Below are positions 50,627-52,500 of a DNA stretch of 52,500 nucleotides, piece by piece. Each line of letters begins with the position of its first letter. The first letter of the stretch is position 1. The translations under genes and the position numbers were made by a program. This DNA comes from Chrysomallon squamiferum (taxonomy: Eukaryota; Mollusca; Gastropoda; Neomphalida; Peltospiridae): assembly GCA_012295275.1 (NCBI GenBank), contig CM022669.1, positions 7,534,989 through 7,587,488 on the forward strand, in the 5' to 3' direction. The notes under the pieces were generated by a model. That model saw only the letters and a list, made by a program, of their open reading frames with translations. It had not been told where the DNA came from and made no database searches.

Positions 50627-51510
50627 TTTATACTCAATACACTGTATGAAGAACGCGTTTGAATGAATGTTTTCACATAATTATTTTGAAAGACTTTTCC
50701 AAATGAATGTTAAGTACATAAACAAAATTCGATTACCAGGAAACACAATCGTAGGAGAGCTGGAGAAAATCCAAGAAAGGTAGTATCCCCACGTTTCGCC
50801 AAACGAGTCGGCGAAAAACGAATACTTGGAGAATTCATCTGAAAGAGCAAATGAACGTGTCTGATGAATTAAGTTACGATTATTATATACTGTAAATAAT
50901 TTTACAATGCACCTATGTTATTATTTTACAATTTACCTGGTATGTCATTTTACAAATAACTTGTAATATTAATTTTGCATTTCACCTGTGTGTTGTTTTG
51001 TCTCAGCATTCACAGTAACACACCAAATGACTATACATGTTTTGAATATTCCCATTTGACTCGGATCTGAAATAATACAAAATATGAAATTACTTTGCAC
51101 ATTGTGTTCTAAATACAATATTACTGTCTACTCTAATAATAATAATAATGACCACAATAATATCAACTAATATCAATAATAATAATAATAATTGTTTTAT
51201 TAAACACAATCTTTGGTCCTAAAAATGAAGACAAATCTAGCTATTTTCTTTGCTTACTAAGAATTTCGATCACGCGCTTTTAGTGCTAAACAGATTATAC
51301 GATAAAATATTTTGTTCACAAGTCGTTATTTCTGAGTAATTACCATGTGATTATTGAATCCGTTTGTTAAAGTGGGCGGAAATTCTGCTCGAATCTTAGA
51401 TCACTAAAGAGATAAACAATGTTGTATATCCACTTTTACCTTGATCAGCTAACAGAGGAAAGGGGCTTCTGTTTGTATTTACATGTTTATCTCTGTTTCC
51501 AACTCGTGAC
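50620..51510. other. Intergenic or intronic, no gene assigned
   Basis: Apart from the short minisatellite at 50897-50998 and scattered AAT runs (51135-51195) the sequence is AT-rich. Minus-strand donor-like words (CAG|GTAAAT near 50938, CAAG|GTAAAA at 51439) could belong to 5' exons of the 48870-50112 gene, but no framed exon with a start codon was found. Confidence 0.3.
50897..50998. repeat. Short minisatellite, about 24-bp unit, four copies
   Basis: Four consecutive units start ATTTTACAATGCACCT, ATTTTACAATTTACCT, ATTTTACAAATAACTT and ATTTTGCATTTCACCT. Three of them contain ACCT, which reads as splice-donor-like AGGT on the minus strand. Confidence 0.55.
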
Positions 51511-51511
51511 T

Positions 51512-51600
51512 ATATTTATTTATAATGACAGCTCATTACAGCTGTGACGTGTTATCTCAACAGACGGCGAAGAGCGAGGTCAGTCGATACAATTAAAGGT
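51512..51600 (+). promoter_or_regulatory. Possible TATA box and non-coding first exon with strong donor
   Basis: TATATTTATTTATAA (51511-51525) is followed by CAGCTGTGACGTG and a GC-balanced stretch that ends at AAAG|GTAAGA (GT at 51599), a near-perfect splice donor. A 23-codon frame from 51525 stops at 51596, just before the donor, so the exon would be leader sequence. The same stretch read on the minus strand has a CAAG|GTAAAA donor at 51439, so strand assignment is uncertain. Confidence 0.25.
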
Positions 51601-51838
51601 AAGATAGCAATGTGATTACTTTTATTGTCATTCAGATATGTAATTAATTTATTTGACTGTGCCTTTGTGTATTACTACTAAGAATATACAGGGTAATTAG
51701 TTTAAGATTGTTACCAAAACATTAATTTAATATAAATATAGCCTTTAATAGACAAGTCAGATAAAAACATGCTTTTGTTGTTTAATAGAAATTAATAATT
51801 ATTATCAGTAAATGTTAGAAAATATATTTAAAGGTAAG

Positions 51839-51841
51839 CGT

Positions 51842-51876
<35 letters not shown>

Positions 51877-51878
51877 TC
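51839..51878. repeat. (TTTA)n microsatellite
   Basis: About 10 TTTA units follow AAAGGTAAGCG. Confidence 0.95.
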
Positions 51879-52117
51879 TAATGACTGTCTGTTGACGTCT
51901 GCCATTTTTAATTTTGTAATGCCACACAACCTTCTTAATTTAAACCGTTATTTTCACTTCGTATAAACAAAAAATTTCAGCTATAAAAATTATGATGTAG
52001 AGTTGGGTATTTATCTAATTATAAAGTAAAGATACTTACCCTAAAAAGTGAATAACTCAGTCTGGAATCAAGTTAAAATATTTTCTTTCACTATGTCGTC
52101 AGTGTTCGTACAGAAAA

Positions 52118-52249
52118 ATGGGAATTCCGTCATCGCTTGACATATCTGACCTCACGGGAACCAACGAAAAGCAGCTTACTGACGATTCTATTTATAGTGC
52201 TTCCTCACCTTTCTCAAAATATACATTACTGTGTTTACAAAGTGTATAA
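52118..52249 (+). CDS. Candidate 43-aa ORF in a possible terminal exon
   Basis: An ATG in strong context (AAAATGG) opens a 43-codon frame beginning MGIPSSLDISDLTG and ending at TAA, with AATAAA immediately after it at 52251. A pyrimidine-rich TTTTCTTTCACTATGTCGTCAG acceptor-like tract ends at 52102. Local base composition is more balanced than the flanks. The run QLTDDSIYSASSPFS is faintly like the start of a discoidin (F5/8 type C) domain, but the diagnostic Cys-x-x-x-LG lead is absent, so I do not call it. It could be a small gene with the leader exon at about 51545-51598, or chance. Confidence 0.28.
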   Translation: MGIPSSLDISDLTGTNEKQLTDDSIYSASSPFSKYTLLCLQSV

Positions 52250-52500
52250 AAATAAACGTAAAATTAAAATATTTTAAAATCCATAATAATAACGGTTACT
52301 GTAATAATTCTGTATCAAACAATTTTTGTTTACATTAGATTTTGAAAAAAACAAACAAAAAAAAACCACATAGGAAAAACCCATCTAAATATAGATCACA
52401 CATAACTCGTAAATATTAGCTGCTACATATTTTATCATGTGAGTAATTCTAAATCTGTTCATCTTCTATAGAACAGAAAAGTGAATTAAAATCTCAGTTA

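Noticed and set aside
52081-52249. Discoidin (F5/8 type C) domain start
   Set aside because: QLTDDSIYSASS is only faintly similar and the usual leading Cys and Leu-Gly are missing, so the match is not strong enough to name.

Overview
The window looks like intron-bearing animal DNA from a lophotrochozoan genome, most likely a mollusc and plausibly a cephalopod. This rests on very AT-rich sequence, dozens of long simple-repeat tracts (CA, GA, TA, ATT, TAG, ATTT, poly-A/T), degenerate minisatellites, spliced genes with GT..AG introns and AATAAA signals, and no bacterial gene organisation. The species cannot be read from the sequence; the taxon is an inference from composition and gene structure.

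From 1 to about 43,600 no protein-coding gene can be supported. Most long open frames there are translations of microsatellites. The stretch alternates simple-repeat blocks with islands of about 150-500 bp of complex, more GC-balanced sequence. Many islands carry recognisable factor-binding words (YY1/PHO, ETS, E2F, CACGTG, Pbx/Hox, POU, nuclear-receptor half-sites, one CTCF-like core) and short perfect palindromes. This is what a regulatory gene desert would look like, but conservation cannot be tested here. The desert also holds minisatellites with units of about 25 bp (26.7-27.6 kb), 34 bp (33.9-34.9 kb) and 44 bp (38.7-39.2 kb), a 138-bp tandem duplication (10.5-10.8 kb) and a probable non-LTR retroelement 3' end (11.0-11.2 kb).

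From about 43,600 to the right end the window is genic. A 190-bp foldback element (43,655-43,850) lies just upstream of a clearly recognisable nuclear gene for the smallest complex III subunit, UQCR11 (+ strand, 44,039-45,134, one coding intron, probable 3'UTR intron and exon to about 45,815). On the opposite strand, converging with it, are two microprotein ORFs: a 51-residue PIGBOS1-like protein (47,803-47,958) and a 72-residue single-pass protein (47,400-47,618). No polyadenylation signal separates them and one follows the second, so a bicistronic mRNA is likely. Further right, two exons on the minus strand (49,993-50,112 and 48,870-49,087) splice in phase into the C-terminal part of an unrecognised single-pass membrane protein. 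A + strand TATA-like box, donor, acceptor, 43-codon ORF and AATAAA near 51.5-52.26 kb could be one more small gene.

The coherent theme is a cluster of very short membrane microproteins. UQCR11 acts in the mitochondrial inner membrane and PIGBOS1 is a mitochondrial outer-membrane microprotein in mammals. The PIGBOS1-like/72-residue pair is the most interesting candidate for an undescribed arrangement.
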